From the NCBI GenBank assembly GCA_964019425.1, contig OZ025852.1, positions 192,501 to 256,500 of the forward strand: a stretch of DNA of 64,000 bases, read 5' to 3'. Shown here in pieces: positions 1 through 10,661 of the stretch (positions within the stretch are counted from its first letter, which is position 1; the number at the start of each line of letters is the position of its first letter). The position numbers were made by a program, and so were the translations under genes. The notes below the pieces were generated by a model. That model was not told the DNA's origin, did no database searches, and saw only the letters and a list, made by a program, of their open reading frames with translations. Origin of the DNA: Flectonema sp. DT1601. Taxonomy: Eukaryota > Euglenozoa > Diplonemea > Diplonemida > Diplonemidae.

Positions 1-866
1 AAAAGAGGGAAGATAAACACGTAAATAGAAAGTACACTAACGTGCCCGTAGCCACTGTCAACAGGAAAGGATCCAATAAATAATCAAAATAATAGAGTAG
101 TTGTAGTAGTAGTAGTCGTCGCTATAAAACTAAACCAAACGCCCACCGCTTTCAGCAAGGCTTGAGTATCAAAGAGTGTGTGTGTTGTGGCTATTGTTTT
201 TTTTTTTTTTTTTTTTTCGTTTTTTTTTTTTGTTTTTTCGACCGATAAAAACCGTTCGCAAGGTTAGTATTGCGGTAAAGGAATTTTCACACTTTTTCAG
301 CATATGCCCCCTCTTCCTCCCTCATCCTCACAATGACATGAAAAACCTTCCCCAAAGTAGAAAGGCAGTCGGGGTAAAACATATCAAAGCACAAAAGCCT
401 CAACCTGCGGCATACAAAAGTAAAAAGTTACTTTTTTTTTTTTTTTTTTTTTCATAATAAAAACATGGGAAAAAAAAAAAAAAAAAAAAAAAACAGCCTG
501 CAAGAATAAGACTACTAAGCACCAGACATGTTGGAAAACCAACAAAAAAAATAAATAAATAATAAAAAAAAACAAAGGGATGATGGCAATTCTGCAGGCA
601 TCATAACAGGAGAAAAGAACAGAAAAATATGGATCTTTTTTTTTTTTTTTCCCCTTTTTTTTTCTCCTTCCTCATCATTTTTTTTTTTTTGAAAAATTTA
701 TTTTTTTTGTTAAAACAAACCTTAATTTTTTCATTTTTTTTTTTTCGATCATATGTGACCAACAGATCACTCAAAACCAACACCTGCAGTCAAGTATGAG
801 GTGGCCAGTCTCAGCCCTGGCACTAATAGAGTGATCATACGCATGCAATACGAGATCTTAAGTAAA
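1..866. other. Gene-free homopolymer-rich stretch
   Basis: No convincing coding region. The stretch contains a short GTAGTAGTAG run near 100 and many poly(T)/poly(A) tracts. The open frames across it are low-complexity Phe/Lys runs created by those tracts. It lies downstream of the minus-strand gene that ends at 867. Confidence 0.6.
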
Positions 867-1328
867 CTACTCCTGAGAAGATGCCGCAATACGAGTCTCA
901 ACCGACTGCTTGAATCTGTGGATGTGTGTTTTTTGACAGTCACGAGAACGGCAGCTTCCCATTGCAAAGGTTCGGCATCTGCGAAGAGCAGCTGCTTCCG
1001 CCTTCCATTTGTGTTGACACACTCTGCATCGAAGAGTCATACATCCTCTCTTTGCTCTAATGTTATCCCATGAATTGTGTTCGCATGGTGGTGTTGCGAG
1101 TTTCTTCTCTTCTTTCTTGACAGACGCACTTTCAGACTTTAAACTTGCTACCTGTTCGTCACCGTCGCTTGAGTTACATTCACCCGTACTACTTCCAACA
1201 GTGCTGCTGGCATCTAAACTGTTCGACGTGCTTAATAGCACGTCGACTTCGCACTCGTTCAGAGCATAGACGCCATCGTTCTCGTCAATGTTAAGCAGAT
1301 CGGTTTCCCATGAAAGAAGTTCACACAT
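867..1328 (-). CDS. Small WDN/CCCH zinc-finger protein, paralogue 1
   Basis: A 153-aa single-exon protein. Residues 19-29 carry GVYALNECEVD, a motif shared with the other two paralogues. A Cys/His module follows: C82-x-H84 before SWDN, then C101-x2-C104 with a following W. The last part is C118-x7-C126-x4-C131-x3-H135, which fits the spacing of CCCH-type (often RNA-binding) zinc fingers. The middle, about 36-78, is Ser/Glu/Lys-rich and probably disordered. It is the most diverged of the three copies. A 3' splice-site-like sequence (TTCTCATCAG) ends at 1367, about 39 nt before the ATG. The family name and function are not known to me; RNA binding is inferred from the CCCH spacing only. Confidence 0.7.
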   Translation of the reverse strand: MCELLSWETDLLNIDENDGVYALNECEVDVLLSTSNSLDASSTVGSSTGECNSSDGDEQVASLKSESASVKKEEKKLATPPCEHNSWDNIRAKRGCMTLRCRVCQHKWKAEAAALRRCRTFAMGSCRSRDCQKTHIHRFKQSVETRIAASSQE

Positions 1329-1517
1329 TTTGTAGTTTGGTTTTGGTTTTGGGAGTAGAGTAATGGCTGATGAGAATTAAATTAATTTTTAAAAAAATAA
1401 AGAAAAAAAAGAAATCATTCGAAGAGACGATTTATTATTTTACGAAGCCCTCAGATCATTCGTTCTGTTAAAAATAAAAATAAGAAAAAAAAAAAAAAAA
1501 CGAACTGGTTGTTGTTG

Positions 1518-1549
<32 letters not shown>

Positions 1550-1945
1550 TAAAACAAACAAGGACAATGAGAGGAAGGATAAAAGGGCTGCAGAGGATGT
1601 ACCTAGAAATACTACTACAGCAGCTGTTGACTGTCTGACAGCAGGTCCTTAGTTAAATAACCGTCAGCACCCCTTTACAATAATGAAAGGATTTTGCAGT
1701 GGAAAAAAAAACAATAAAATCAAAAAAAAAAAAAAAAAAAAATGAAGACTCCCTTTTTTTTTTTTTTTTTTTTTTTTTTCCTCTCTGTATGCAGAAATAA
1801 AAAACAAGAACAATTTAAAAGGTGCTGGAACGCGTCTGCCACAAATCACTGCCATGGGCAGGAGTCCCGTGAGGAGAGTGCACACGTCCAGGGGGATATT
1901 GATGCATGAGTGTAACACAAATACAACAATTAACGAACGATCTAC
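1329..1945. other. Intergenic, homopolymer-rich
   Basis: This holds the putative 3' splice site at 1367 belonging to the minus-strand gene below. Beyond that it shows long A and T runs (1484-1500, 1520-1544, 1722-1741, 1754-1779). No coding signal seen. Confidence 0.5.
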
Positions 1946-2060
1946 GACATCAGTTAAGTTAGTTAGTTGGCAAGTCCATCAGACCACCGAGTATCGGTTA
2001 GGCTGACACTCAAAGAGTACCGGGTGGCTCTTCTGAGGGTCCCCAATACTGAGTTAAGGA
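1946..2060 (-). repeat. SINE 3' part with TAAC-type tail (family S1)
   Basis: On the minus strand this ends in GGACTTGCC followed by TAAC repeats. About 100 bp match the 3' part of the complete S1 copy at 30551-31050 (shared blocks include ACCACCGAGTATCGGTTAG and GTACCGGGTGGCTCTTC on the plus strand). Similarity fades after about 2055. The simple-repeat tail at a constant 3' end is typical of LINE-mobilised SINEs. Confidence 0.6.
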
Positions 2061-2404
2061 TGATAACAGTCGATGTAATCCGAATCTCCAAAAATACAGT
2101 TCCCCCTTTTTTTTTTATGTTTCAGAAGGGAATTGTTTCCCAAAATAATTATTTTGTAGACAAGGAATTCACATTGCGTATTGCTCGTCACTGATACACC
2201 AACCTAAGGAGAGCATCGGGTGAAGCACCATAAAGCAACGAGGTAGTATCGCAATGTAATTAGACAGAATCTCATTAGGATTTGTCCGATCGTTGTCAGA
2301 AGTTATAAATTTCAGTACTAAGAGATCTGTAACCTACCTTGACCTGATGATCACAAACAGGAATGAAAAAATTGAAGAAAAAAAAGAAGGGGGAAAAAAA
2401 AATA

Positions 2405-2450
2405 TTAGTTAGTTATCAAAAATACAGAACTAATGTCTACGCTCACATCA

Positions 2451-2504
<54 letters not shown>

Positions 2505-2640
2505 ACCTGATCTCTCAGCGTTGACATTCAGGGCACTGGGCAGTAAGGACCCAATCGCGCGAAGATTGTAGTTTTATAGCTTCGGCTGGAAGTGATAGAC
2601 TCCCAGTTTCCACCTTAAAGTTAAGTAAATATAGTAGTCT
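2405..2640 (-). repeat. 28S-rRNA-like fragment ending in a TAAC tail
   Basis: On the minus strand, about 2542-2452 is close to the conserved 28S rRNA segment around the R2 insertion site. It contains GCCCAGTG, CTGAATGTCAA, AAGCGCGGGTAAACGGCGGG, AGTAACTATGACTCTCTTAA and GGTAGCCAAATG. Similarity stops just after AAATG, and the minus strand then runs to TAACTAACTAAT at about 2405. The segment upstream (2550-2640) is not recognised. This is not a functional rRNA gene, because only about 95 nt match. It may be a 28S-derived SINE or a captured rDNA piece. Confidence 0.6.
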
Positions 2641-2767
2641 AACGTGTAATTAATCAGACGAGAAAACCTTAAGCGCCTTGCACAACTTTAAAAAAAAAAA
2701 AGGAAGAAAAATATTATTCACAATAAATTTCAATAAAGCAGTGTGCGATAGAAAACATTAACGAAAA

Positions 2768-2803
<36 letters not shown>

Positions 2804-2928
2804 CCCGATTACCACAAACAGAAATACAACGGGGAAACTACATCAAAAGAAGGAAAAAAAAAAAAAAAAGGTGGGGAAAACCCCTAATTCCGCACAAGGT
2901 TTTTCAAAAACCCCAACAAACAAAAACC

Positions 2929-3053
2929 ATTCAGATTAGCCTTATACTTCGTCGAACGCAGACAGACTCCTGTTGCACGAGGGAAATAAATCACGACCAT
3001 AAGAAACATCGGCTTTCAATCTGAATAGTTTTTTTTTTCTCCGATTACGTCGG
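2929..3053 (+). repeat. Small fold-back repeat F, copy 1
   Basis: The ends are inverted: ATTCAGATTAGCC at 2929 and GGCTTTCAATCTGAAT ending at 3026. They are followed by a conserved tail TCCGATTACGTCGGTG that is itself an imperfect hairpin. Other copies lie at 3442, 12236 and 14506. Confidence 0.55.
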
Positions 3054-3441
3054 TGTGTAGTTTCGTTTCCGTTTCATTGTATTTTCAACTCATAGCATGC
3101 GAGGCTTGCAATATAGAGAGAGGAGAATGAAAAAAAAAGAAAAAAACTTAAACCCAGTAATCACACCTTATCAGAATGAGGGAGATCTCCGTTGATATGA
3201 AATGGTGAAAAATGGTAGTAAAAAAAAACATAATAAATACTACAAAGGAATAATTCTAGTGAAGGAAGAAGAAAAAAAAGATTTCATGGGATTTTTTTTT
3301 CCTCACAAAGGTATGCTTCTTGGCAAAGGAAGGGAAAACTTACCTCGATGAAGGAACACTCCTGAGAAGAAATATTCTCATTTGTGGATTTTTTTTTTTT
3401 TTTTTCCCCTCACACAAAAATTATTCCCTTCTAACTGAAAC

Positions 3442-3569
3442 CATTCTTAGATTTAGTTGATCGCAGCCAGACAGTATTACTGGCGCACTGGGGAAATAGA
3501 TAACATTTGACCATAAATAAATAAACGGCCTCTTAATCTGAATAGTTTCTTTTCCGACTTCTTCGGTGC
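3442..3569 (+). repeat. Small fold-back repeat F, copy 2
   Basis: It has the same layout as copy 1. It opens with CCATTCTTAGATT and carries an internal GCAGCCAGACAG block. It ends with CTTAATCTGAATAG and the TCCGACTTCTTCGGTG tail. It is diverged from copy 1, so the pair is old or from different subfamilies. Confidence 0.5.
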
Positions 3570-4029
3570 AAAAAAAAAAAATAGTAGTTTTTTTTTTTTT
3601 TTTGAAGCAAGAAATAAATAAGGTCCTTGTGAGTTTCTTGACCACTCGTGTACTCCCACCGAGTGCCAAACAGAAACCGCTTTAAGATGAACCATCCCAT
3701 GGGGTAAGATTATCTGCCTCCGTGGAAAAATCGGTTAATCTAGCAACAAGAGCCCTTCCTGTTCTTCAAAAAAAAAAAAGAATAAAACAAAATAAGATAA
3801 AATAAAAAAATTAAAATGTCGTTTAATTCCTGCAATGGGGAATCATCTCCCAAAGCTGTCAGAGGGTCAATAAAAGATTGTAACCCAAAAAACGAGGAAA
3901 TGCCACAGCCTGTGAGGGTGTCAGGTGGTAGTTGACAACTGCGGAGTTCTAAGTAGTCTTCTGTAGTCCAGTCAATACAGGTTCTGTTTGAAGGTAGCCT
4001 GCCCTGCGAACTACTTACAAAGACTTCCC

Positions 4030-4467
4030 TCAAATAGTCGGTCCAGTGGTTGCTGCTGTCAGTTGTTCTGCTTTCTTTTTTAGAAGTTTGCTCCTCTTCT
4101 TTGCCGGAAGTTTAAATCTAAATATGTGCAACTTCTCACAAAACGAATTACCGCAGCTGTTGTTTGAGAATTGTTCGCACTTTTTTCCTTCAACGAAATC
4201 CTTCGTCGCCTTCCATTGCATTGAGCATTCTCGACACCTCATTGTGACCAAGTCTTTCTTCGTACGTAAATTGTCCCAACAGTTATGACTACATAATACC
4301 GGAATTTCGTAGCTGACTTTCGCAACTCCCGCAACTGCACTCCCGTCAAGGACCGCTTCTAATAGCATTTTGTCAACCTCTGCCTCAGTCAATGCATATA
4401 TCCCTTCGTTGCTGCCGGTGTTGACCCGATTGGCCGCTGCGAAGTAGCTTTCCATATCAAAAGACAT
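4030..4467 (-). CDS. Small WDN/CCCH zinc-finger protein, paralogue 2
   Basis: A 145-aa single-exon protein of the same family as the genes at 867 and 9973. N-terminal block NTGSNEGIYALTEAEVD lies at about 16-32. The zinc-binding candidates are C59-x-H61 before NCWDNLRTKKD, then C78-x2-C81, then C97-x7-C105-x4-C110-x3-H114. The tail is basic (PAKKRSKLLKKK). The C-terminal half is nearly identical to paralogue 3, so these two are the recent pair. Unlike its relatives it has no clear 3' splice site just upstream of the ATG. After the stop an overlapping frame runs to 3740 (TTG start) and looks partly protein-like, so an unseen alternative 3' exon cannot be excluded. Confidence 0.75.
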   Translation of the reverse strand: MSFDMESYFAAANRVNTGSNEGIYALTEAEVDKMLLEAVLDGSAVAGVAKVSYEIPVLCSHNCWDNLRTKKDLVTMRCRECSMQWKATKDFVEGKKCEQFSNNSCGNSFCEKLHIFRFKLPAKKRSKLLKKKAEQLTAATTGPTI

Positions 4468-4610
4468 GAAGAAAGACTTTTTTTTTTGTTTTTTGTTTTT
4501 TTTTTAGGGTAATAAATTAACCTGTTCGCGAGAGAAGTACTAATTTATATATAAAAACACTTCCTTAACACAAACAGAACACGTTGCCTATTTTAAAGGG
4601 GGGGTTGTAT

Positions 4611-4738
4611 GTTCGATTTTGTAAAAATTACAACTGTGTTGTATCATAAAAACATAAAGATAATTTAACATTAGTTTTAAATACAGTGACTAAGGGTGAT
4701 GCGCAACTTAGCATATTAAAGTAACTATAGGTTTCGAG
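4611..4738 (-). repeat. Short 3'-end copy of retroposon G relative
   Basis: About 125 bp homologous (estimated 80%) to the 3' end of retroposon G (shared TTGTATCATAAAAACATAA and ATAATTTAACATTAGTT). It is flanked by G runs (AAAGGGGGGG on the left, GAGGGGGGG on the right). A later G copy is inserted at its right edge. Confidence 0.6.
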
Positions 4739-4744
4739 GGGGGG

Positions 4745-6991
4745 TTAACTGTTTGATTTTGTACGTAAAATACAAATGTTTTGTATCATAAAAAACATAA
4801 CGATAATTTAACATTAGTTCTGAGATACAGTGACTAGGTGTGATGCTTAACTTAGCCTTTTAAAGTAACTATTAGGTTTCGAGAGTAATCCATATACCTC
4901 TTACCTCTATTCTCTCATCATCAGTATGGTGTAGAAGTAAGTCAATCATCTGTTGTGACTGAAGCATCTTAGTTAGCAAGACTAGGATGTAGTTACTTTG
5001 TTATAATGTTTATAAAAAAAAAAAAAAAAAAAACATTCTTCTTGTTATTACTAGTTCGTAGCGCACTACTAGTGGAGCACTCTTCTACAATAAATGTAGA
5101 AAGTATAAGATGATTAATTATCAAGCTCTGATGCATACTCTGATACATCTTCAAAATCATGTAAAGCAGGAGTCGAAGGAGTATCTAAGATGTTCGTAAC
5201 GTTCTCTTTATCTTCACTTTTAGGTGTGTTGATATCTTCTTGTTTGGCTCGTTTCTTTCGTACATCTTTTCTTAGTAGCGGCTGCATAGGACTTTCAGAA
5301 TTTAATCTCTTTGTATATTTCGACTTCTCCTTCTTTTTTGTTGAAGCGACTAGCATCTTATTAACCTCAACTTTGATCTTGCGTTTACTTTTAGATCCGT
5401 TCTTATTCTCTAACTTTTTTCTCTTGTCCTTGTCCATGTATCCATTAAATTCGATTATTGGAATCGGACTTTCAGAATTTAATCTTTTGCGGGTATCTCT
5501 TTTTGGTGTAGTTAGTGTACTATCCTCTTTCTCAAGAATTTGTGTTACTAGTTTTGTACCTCTTTTGATAGACCGCATGTTTAATTTCTTCTTCTCCTTG
5601 ATGACCATTGTGATCTTGTTGGAGCCATCACTGTTGTTAACTTCATACGTTGTATTATCATGATCCATGTAATATGGAAAGTCCTTTGAGGCTCTGAATA
5701 TTGCGCATATGTGGACATGATCAATAATTGATTTTTTAGTCTTGAAGCAATATTTACATTTCCTCTTGATATGCGTTGTATCTTTGTAGGATGGTTCTGA
5801 CGAGGATGTTGTAGTTGGCACGTCAGTCATTGAGTTCTCAACTATTGTATTAACTTCTGTTGCCTTTTCTAGTTCAACATGCGACGATGTCTCATCTTTC
5901 TTACTTCCGGTTTCATCTTTAAGTTGGGGAAGTATCTTACTAGATTCTTCATTGATAGGTTCCGATGTTTTATCCTTAATCTGCGTATGTGATTGCGTAA
6001 TGACTTTAGTTTTAGGGATAATTGACTCGTGAGATCCATTATTGAAAGCTTTCTTTTTGGATTGCTTCATAGCATGTTTATGAGACAGTATATTGGACTT
6101 TTTGTTACGTTTTGAACAAGGTTCAAGGGCATCACTTAAACTTTCCGGCATTGAAGTTACGGGGTTCATACTATCTTCTGTGTCTATGACAACAGTGTTA
6201 TTTCGTGCTGCTGTTTTCGGAGTTGTAACTTTTAACGATGGTGCAGTGTATGTTGTAACAATCTTGTTAGGTTGCCTATTCATTGCTAAATCATAAATAA
6301 GCTCCCGATTGTGTCCATTCCAACAAGTTAGTGGTTCTTGTGGGACAATCTTGTTGGTTGTCGGAGTTTTGATTTTGCCTCCCGACTTTTGTTTTACCGG
6401 TGTTTCAAACACATGTCGATGTTCAGGTGTTTCTAAACACGGTGGTGATATAGCCTCAGTCGCAATGAGACTATTGTTTCTGACCTCCATATGAACATTA
6501 GTTTGTGGTGGTGAAGCAAGTTCGTTTGCGTTGATACTGTTGTTGTCGATAACTATAGGCATATGAATACCAGTCTGCGGTGGTGAAATATACCCGAATG
6601 TCTCGAGACTGTTGTTGTTAATTACCGTATGAACACCCGTATGTGGTGGTGCAATAGGCTCAATTACGTTGAGATCATTGTTATTGATCAACATATGTAC
6701 ATCCGTTTGTGGTGGTGATATCTCGTTGTAGCTATTGTTATCGACATCGGTAAGGCAAGTTTTATGAATTGAGTCGTTACTCTTTTTCTTGGTACTTATA
6801 AGAGTATCCACATGTGGTGGTGGGATGATGTCAATATCATATAGACTTCTGTTATTGACGGCAATCACCGTGTCAATATCAATATCCATCCGAGTTGGTG
6901 AAGTAACATCTGTTGGACTCTTAGTATCATGGATAGTTGGCGGTGAGATGGCAACAATGCTGTCCCCGTTGTGATAGACTTGTGGGGGGGG
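4745..6991 (-). mobile_element. Retroposon G, 5'-truncated copy of 2.2 kb
   Basis: The copy is flanked by a perfect 22-bp direct repeat, at 4723-4744 and 6992-7013 (begins AACTATAGGTTTCGAG, ends in seven G). In minus-strand orientation its 3' terminus (CAAACAGTTAA) is exactly the one used by the longer copy at 21769. Its 5' end is cut about 1.3 kb short of that copy. A fixed 3' end, a variable 5' end and a long target duplication are the marks of target-primed retroposition. No poly(A) tail is present. The two copies are almost identical over the shared length, so the insertion is young. Confidence 0.75.
5114..6991 (-). CDS. Retroposon G protein, C-terminal part (truncated copy)
   Basis: An uninterrupted frame to the 5' junction; the last 591 residues match the last 591 of the longer copy with one difference seen (H/Y in GIHMPI). 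It holds degenerate repeats of about 30 residues, each with an SPPQT or APPHT core next to NNNS. A Lys/Ser-rich region and a Cys/His motif follow, C-x2-C-x9-H-x-H-x-C (in KCKYCFKTKKSIIDHVHIC). The N-terminus is missing because the element is truncated, so no genuine start codon is expected. No reverse transcriptase is present. The function is unknown. Confidence 0.6.
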   Translation of the reverse strand, partial: PPPQVYHNGDSIVAISPPTIHDTKSPTDVTSPTRMDIDIDTVIAVNNRSLYDIDIIPPPHVDTLISTKKKSNDSIHKTCLTDVDNNSYNEISPPQTDVHMLINNNDLNVIEPIAPPHTGVHTVINNNSLETFGYISPPQTGIHMPIVIDNNSINANELASPPQTNVHMEVRNNSLIATEAISPPCLETPEHRHVFETPVKQKSGGKIKTPTTNKIVPQEPLTCWNGHNRELIYDLAMNRQPNKIVTTYTAPSLKVTTPKTAARNNTVVIDTEDSMNPVTSMPESLSDALEPCSKRNKKSNILSHKHAMKQSKKKAFNNGSHESIIPKTKVITQSHTQIKDKTSEPINEESSKILPQLKDETGSKKDETSSHVELEKATEVNTIVENSMTDVPTTTSSSEPSYKDTTHIKRKCKYCFKTKKSIIDHVHICAIFRASKDFPYYMDHDNTTYEVNNSDGSNKITMVIKEKKKLNMRSIKRGTKLVTQILEKEDSTLTTPKRDTRKRLNSESPIPIIEFNGYMDKDKRKKLENKNGSKSKRKIKVEVNKMLVASTKKKEKSKYTKRLNSESPMQPLLRKDVRKKRAKQEDINTPKSEDKENVTNILDTPSTPALHDFEDVSEYASELDN

Positions 6992-7013
6992 AACTATAGG
7001 TTTCGAGGGGGGG

Positions 7014-7669
7014 ATAAGAATGTTCTGTTTTTTTTCTTAAAAGGGCGGAGAAACCTGTTGTAGAAAAATAGGATTTTCAAAATACCTTAAACTGACGTAC
7101 CTATTATCTATTCGTATTCCCGTGGGAACTTCACTCGCATGAGGGAAGGTGAAACGAAGTAGCTCACCGTACCCATAACTCATTAATAGGACGTGAAGAC
7201 TACAAGTTTTCAAATGTCGTACTGAAAAAGGGATGAGAAGCAACCCCCGTAGTTGATCCACCCCCGGCAGACTTTTGTGTTGTAACGTGTTGAGTAAGAA
7301 TGCCGTTTTTTTTCTTTTTTTTTCTTTTTTTTCTTTTTTTTCATACTTGTAATGGCAGCAGGTGTTCACCATAATGGAGAAGAAACAAAAGGAGAGGAAT
7401 GAAAGGGAGAAAGGATTGTTTCTTTCTTCTTTCTTTTTTTTCTTTTTTTTTTTTTTTTTTATCTCTGGGTGTCCCTTAAAACAACTGTGCTGGAGATTGC
7501 ATCATTTTCCAAGTACGGGGCCATTTTTGTAAAAGGATACACACAGAGATAACATAAACAAGCTATAAAAAGCAACTCGTTTTGTGTTTTTTTTTTTTTT
7601 TGCAGTTGTTGTTCATATGTGTTTACTAGAAACACAAACTTTTTTTTTTTACTTTTTACTTTTTTAAAA

Positions 7670-7700
<31 letters not shown>

Positions 7701-9498
7701 CTGGTTCATTGAAAAAAAATTGGGAAAAAAAAAAAAAAAAAAAAAAAAATGAAAAAAAAATATACAACAAGGTTGTAGATGATGCTCAAAAAGATTACAC
7801 CTGATTGAAAATGATTAGGCTGCTGAAGCAAGAGAAAGATGCCGATCCACCACCACGAGAGTCCTGCAAAACATGTATGCATCTCGTTGGGAGTTTTGCC
7901 GCGTGTTTTTTACTCTCACTTTGTCGTCTAAATTTCCTTCTTCTCCCGTTTGCTTTTTTGTTTTTTCTGTTTTGTTTTTTTTTTGCTTTTTTTTTTTTCT
8001 TCCCTTTTGTATGTGCAAAAAAAGATATCTGCAGTAATTAGGTTTTTTTTTTTTTTTTTGGGAATGATTCGGAAAGAAAGTTTTTTTTTAAAAAATTAAT
8101 AAAAAATGTAAACAGGATTTGGTTTTCAGTTATTTTAACTACATTCGCGACTAAAGCCTTAATAAAGCATGCGATTCACTGTAGCGAAAAGCAGGCAATT
8201 AGAAACTAACCGAAGAGGTTTTTTTTTTTTTTTTTCGAGAAAAAAGTTCTCGAGTTACAAAACATCTTCTCACTTTTTCTAACAGTCGATATGGTTGGGG
8301 AAAAAAAAAAAAAAAAAAAAAATTTAAAAAAAAACAACACATATTAACAAAATAAACGAGAGAGCAGACGAAGGAAGGAAAAAAAAAAAAAAAAAAACTC
8401 ATGTAAACAGGTACCGAGAGGCGGTAATCCCAGAAATATCGAAAAAAAAAATATAATAGAAAAAAAATTATATTTAAAAAAAAAAAAAAAATACCATGCA
8501 ACAGATCGCAAGTCTCTTCGCAGCAACTCAGAAAAGGCAGAAAATTCACACGCATGCCCTCCAAGTGTTACCGGGAAGCAAATACGAGTTACTAAGAAAA
8601 ATGGCTATTTGTTCTTACGAGAGGGGAATAACTGAAAAATAGTTAATTGGTGAACCAAATTTTAAAACAGAAGTCCAATTTTTAGCACACTCTGTCACAA
8701 TGAAAAAAGCAAAGTACTCTTGTGCACAGGGTATCAATTTTTTTTTTTTTTCAATTGTTTTTAGAGCCGTGCAAGAAAAATTGAAACAACAAATTTTAAA
8801 AATAAACGCATCAAGTAACCGGGAGGGGGGTGAAAAAGATAAAAAAAAATATCAGTATCCCGACCTATCGCAAGCAAAATCGAACGACGTTGTCTATTTC
8901 TTAAGACTCTCATTTCCCGAAGACGTAGGAATCAGGTTTAGCGCGGCGCCTCTACAAGTTTAGTCAGTTCCCAAGATTTCAATAAAAAGCAAACAAAAGC
9001 AATTAATTCGTCCTTTATAAAAAAAGGGACCCTCTGCGTATTGATTTCTGCAACCAACACAAAAACTATTAATTGCCGTAAATTTTATTTATTTTTTCTT
9101 TCTTCTTGGCTAAGACTTTCATCTGCCAACTTTTTTTTTTTTTTTTTTTTAAATAAATGAAGGGGGGAAGAATAATAAAAAAAAAAGAATTGCGCAATTT
9201 TTTCTTCTTTTTTTTTATTCCTTTTTTTTTTCTCCCAATAGAATAATAGAGAAATTAACTGGGCAAGAACAGATCGCCAAATTTAATTTCAAAGAGAGAA
9301 CAAATTTCGATGTAGCGGATAACGTGAACCGAGTAACATTTTTTTCTCTCCTAGTTAGTGTAAAAAAGCAAAATCCAGACCCAACAGCGGAGCTTCGACT
9401 GTTGTCGTCGAGTATAGCAGGTTGTTGGAACAGTCTTTTACAACACTTATAGGAGGGGGAGAAAAAAACAAAAATATTTTTTTTGTAGGACGGATCAG

Positions 9499-9533
<35 letters not shown>

Positions 9534-9972
9534 AAAAGCACAACTGCCGACCCTCGAAGCATTCAACTAACTAATGTAATGCGAGGTCGGCAGGTGTGCA
9601 CTTCGGCGTCACGGAATCTTTGTTTTTTTAACTTTTTTTTTTTAAAAAAAATTCTCAAAGGGGAGAGAGAGGAAGGGAAGAATCAGAAAAATAATAATAA
9701 TAAAAATGTAGGACAAGCGCTTGTCAATTTGTGAAATAAATAAAATAAAAAAACAACATATAAGAACTTCAACTCCTAGCCAAGACCTTCTTCAATCTTT
9801 TTTTTAATGTCTGTTCAGTAACACATGACTACGAAACGTTGAGTTACGTTACTCTCATTGTGGCTTGAGGATTTCATCAGCAATGAGACTTTTTTTTTTT
9901 TTTTTTTTTTTTTTTGAAAAAAAATCGAAGTGAATAAATAGGTCAAAAAAAATTAATACGAAAAATCACTCA
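7014..9972. other. Gene-free homopolymer-rich stretch
   Basis: Nearly 3 kb with dense poly(T)/poly(A) runs (for example 7672-7700, 7725-7749, 8298-8321, 9509-9532, 9891-9915). All open frames here are Phe/Lys runs or short. The 87-aa frame at 8700-8963 on the plus strand matches nothing I recognise and carries a Phe run. I see no RNA gene. Confidence 0.5.
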
Positions 9973-10524
9973 CTAATAGTAGTAGTAGGGAAGTGCAACT
10001 TGTTGGTTTTGTTGCTGGGTAAAATGGTACGCGGCAAGGGCTTCAGCTTTTTTTTTCAAAAGCTTTCCTCTCTTCTTAGCAGGAAGCTTAAATCTAAAGA
10101 TGTGTAGTTTATCACAATTCTCATTCTCACAGCAGTTTTTGGCAAAGTCTTCACATTTTTTTGACTCAACGAAGTCTTTCATTGCCTTCCATTGCATAGA
10201 ACAATCTCTGCATCTCATTGTAACTAAGTCCTTCTTTGTACGAAGATTATCCCAACAGTTGTGTTCACATAGATATGGGGGAATAGCGAAAAATTCAGTC
10301 TGTGGACAAACAGATCCACAATCGTGATCGCCACATTCCCTGCAATCTCCTCTACATGAACCGTCAACGCTGTCAGGTGGTGACGTTGGGTGGGAGTCCG
10401 TACTGGTTTCTTCAATTTCCATTTCAACCATCATCTTATCGAGCTCTTCATCATTTAAGGCATAGATCCCATCATTACTGCCAGTGTTGACACGTGCGGC
10501 ATCGTAGTAGTAAAGATCGCACAT
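9973..10524 (-). CDS. Small WDN/CCCH zinc-finger protein, paralogue 3
   Basis: A 183-aa single-exon protein. N-terminal block NTGSNDGIYALNDEELD lies at about 13-29. A Cys-rich insert (C57, C61, C64, C69, C73) is unique to this copy. The shared core follows: C86-x-H88 before NCWDNLRTKKD, C105-x2-C108, and C124-x7-C132-x4-C137-x3-H141. The end is basic, then Gln- and Tyr-rich (finishing in four Tyr). A TTTTTCTTTACAG acceptor lies about 36 nt upstream of the ATG (near 10560), so a 5' intron or trans-splice site is likely. The CCCH spacing suggests nucleic-acid binding; the role is unknown. Confidence 0.75.
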   Translation of the reverse strand: MCDLYYYDAARVNTGSNDGIYALNDEELDKMMVEMEIEETSTDSHPTSPPDSVDGSCRGDCRECGDHDCGSVCPQTEFFAIPPYLCEHNCWDNLRTKKDLVTMRCRDCSMQWKAMKDFVESKKCEDFAKNCCENENCDKLHIFRFKLPAKKRGKLLKKKAEALAAYHFTQQQNQQVALPYYYY

Positions 10525-10661
10525 TGTTTAGGTATTAAGCTTTGAATAGATGAATGCTGCTGTAAAGAAAAAAATTTGAATTTTTTTTTGAATCGAAGAC
10601 AAAAAAAAAAAAACTAACAAACAACAATACTATCTTTCCCCCGTTCTTTTATATTATAATA

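Larger units (their letters stand above)
2641..4029. other. Gene-free stretch with fold-back repeats
   Basis: Poly(T) 2770-2803 and other homopolymers, plus two copies of a small fold-back repeat listed separately. No coding region is supported. The open frame at 3740-4033 directly after the next gene begins with TTG and is more likely 3' UTR. Confidence 0.5.

Noticed and set aside
3740-4033. 97-aa gene after WDN/CCCH paralogue 2
   Set aside because: Starts with TTG, overlaps the stop of the gene before it, and has no counterpart behind the other two paralogues.
5114-6889. Independent host gene paralogous to the one at 22130
   Set aside because: It has the exact 3' terminus and flanking 22-bp duplication of a retroposed copy, and the 5' end is truncated.
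176-8564. Numerous 60-120 aa frames rich in Phe or Lys
   Set aside because: They are translations of poly(T)/poly(A) tracts with no domain, no splice context and no conservation between copies.
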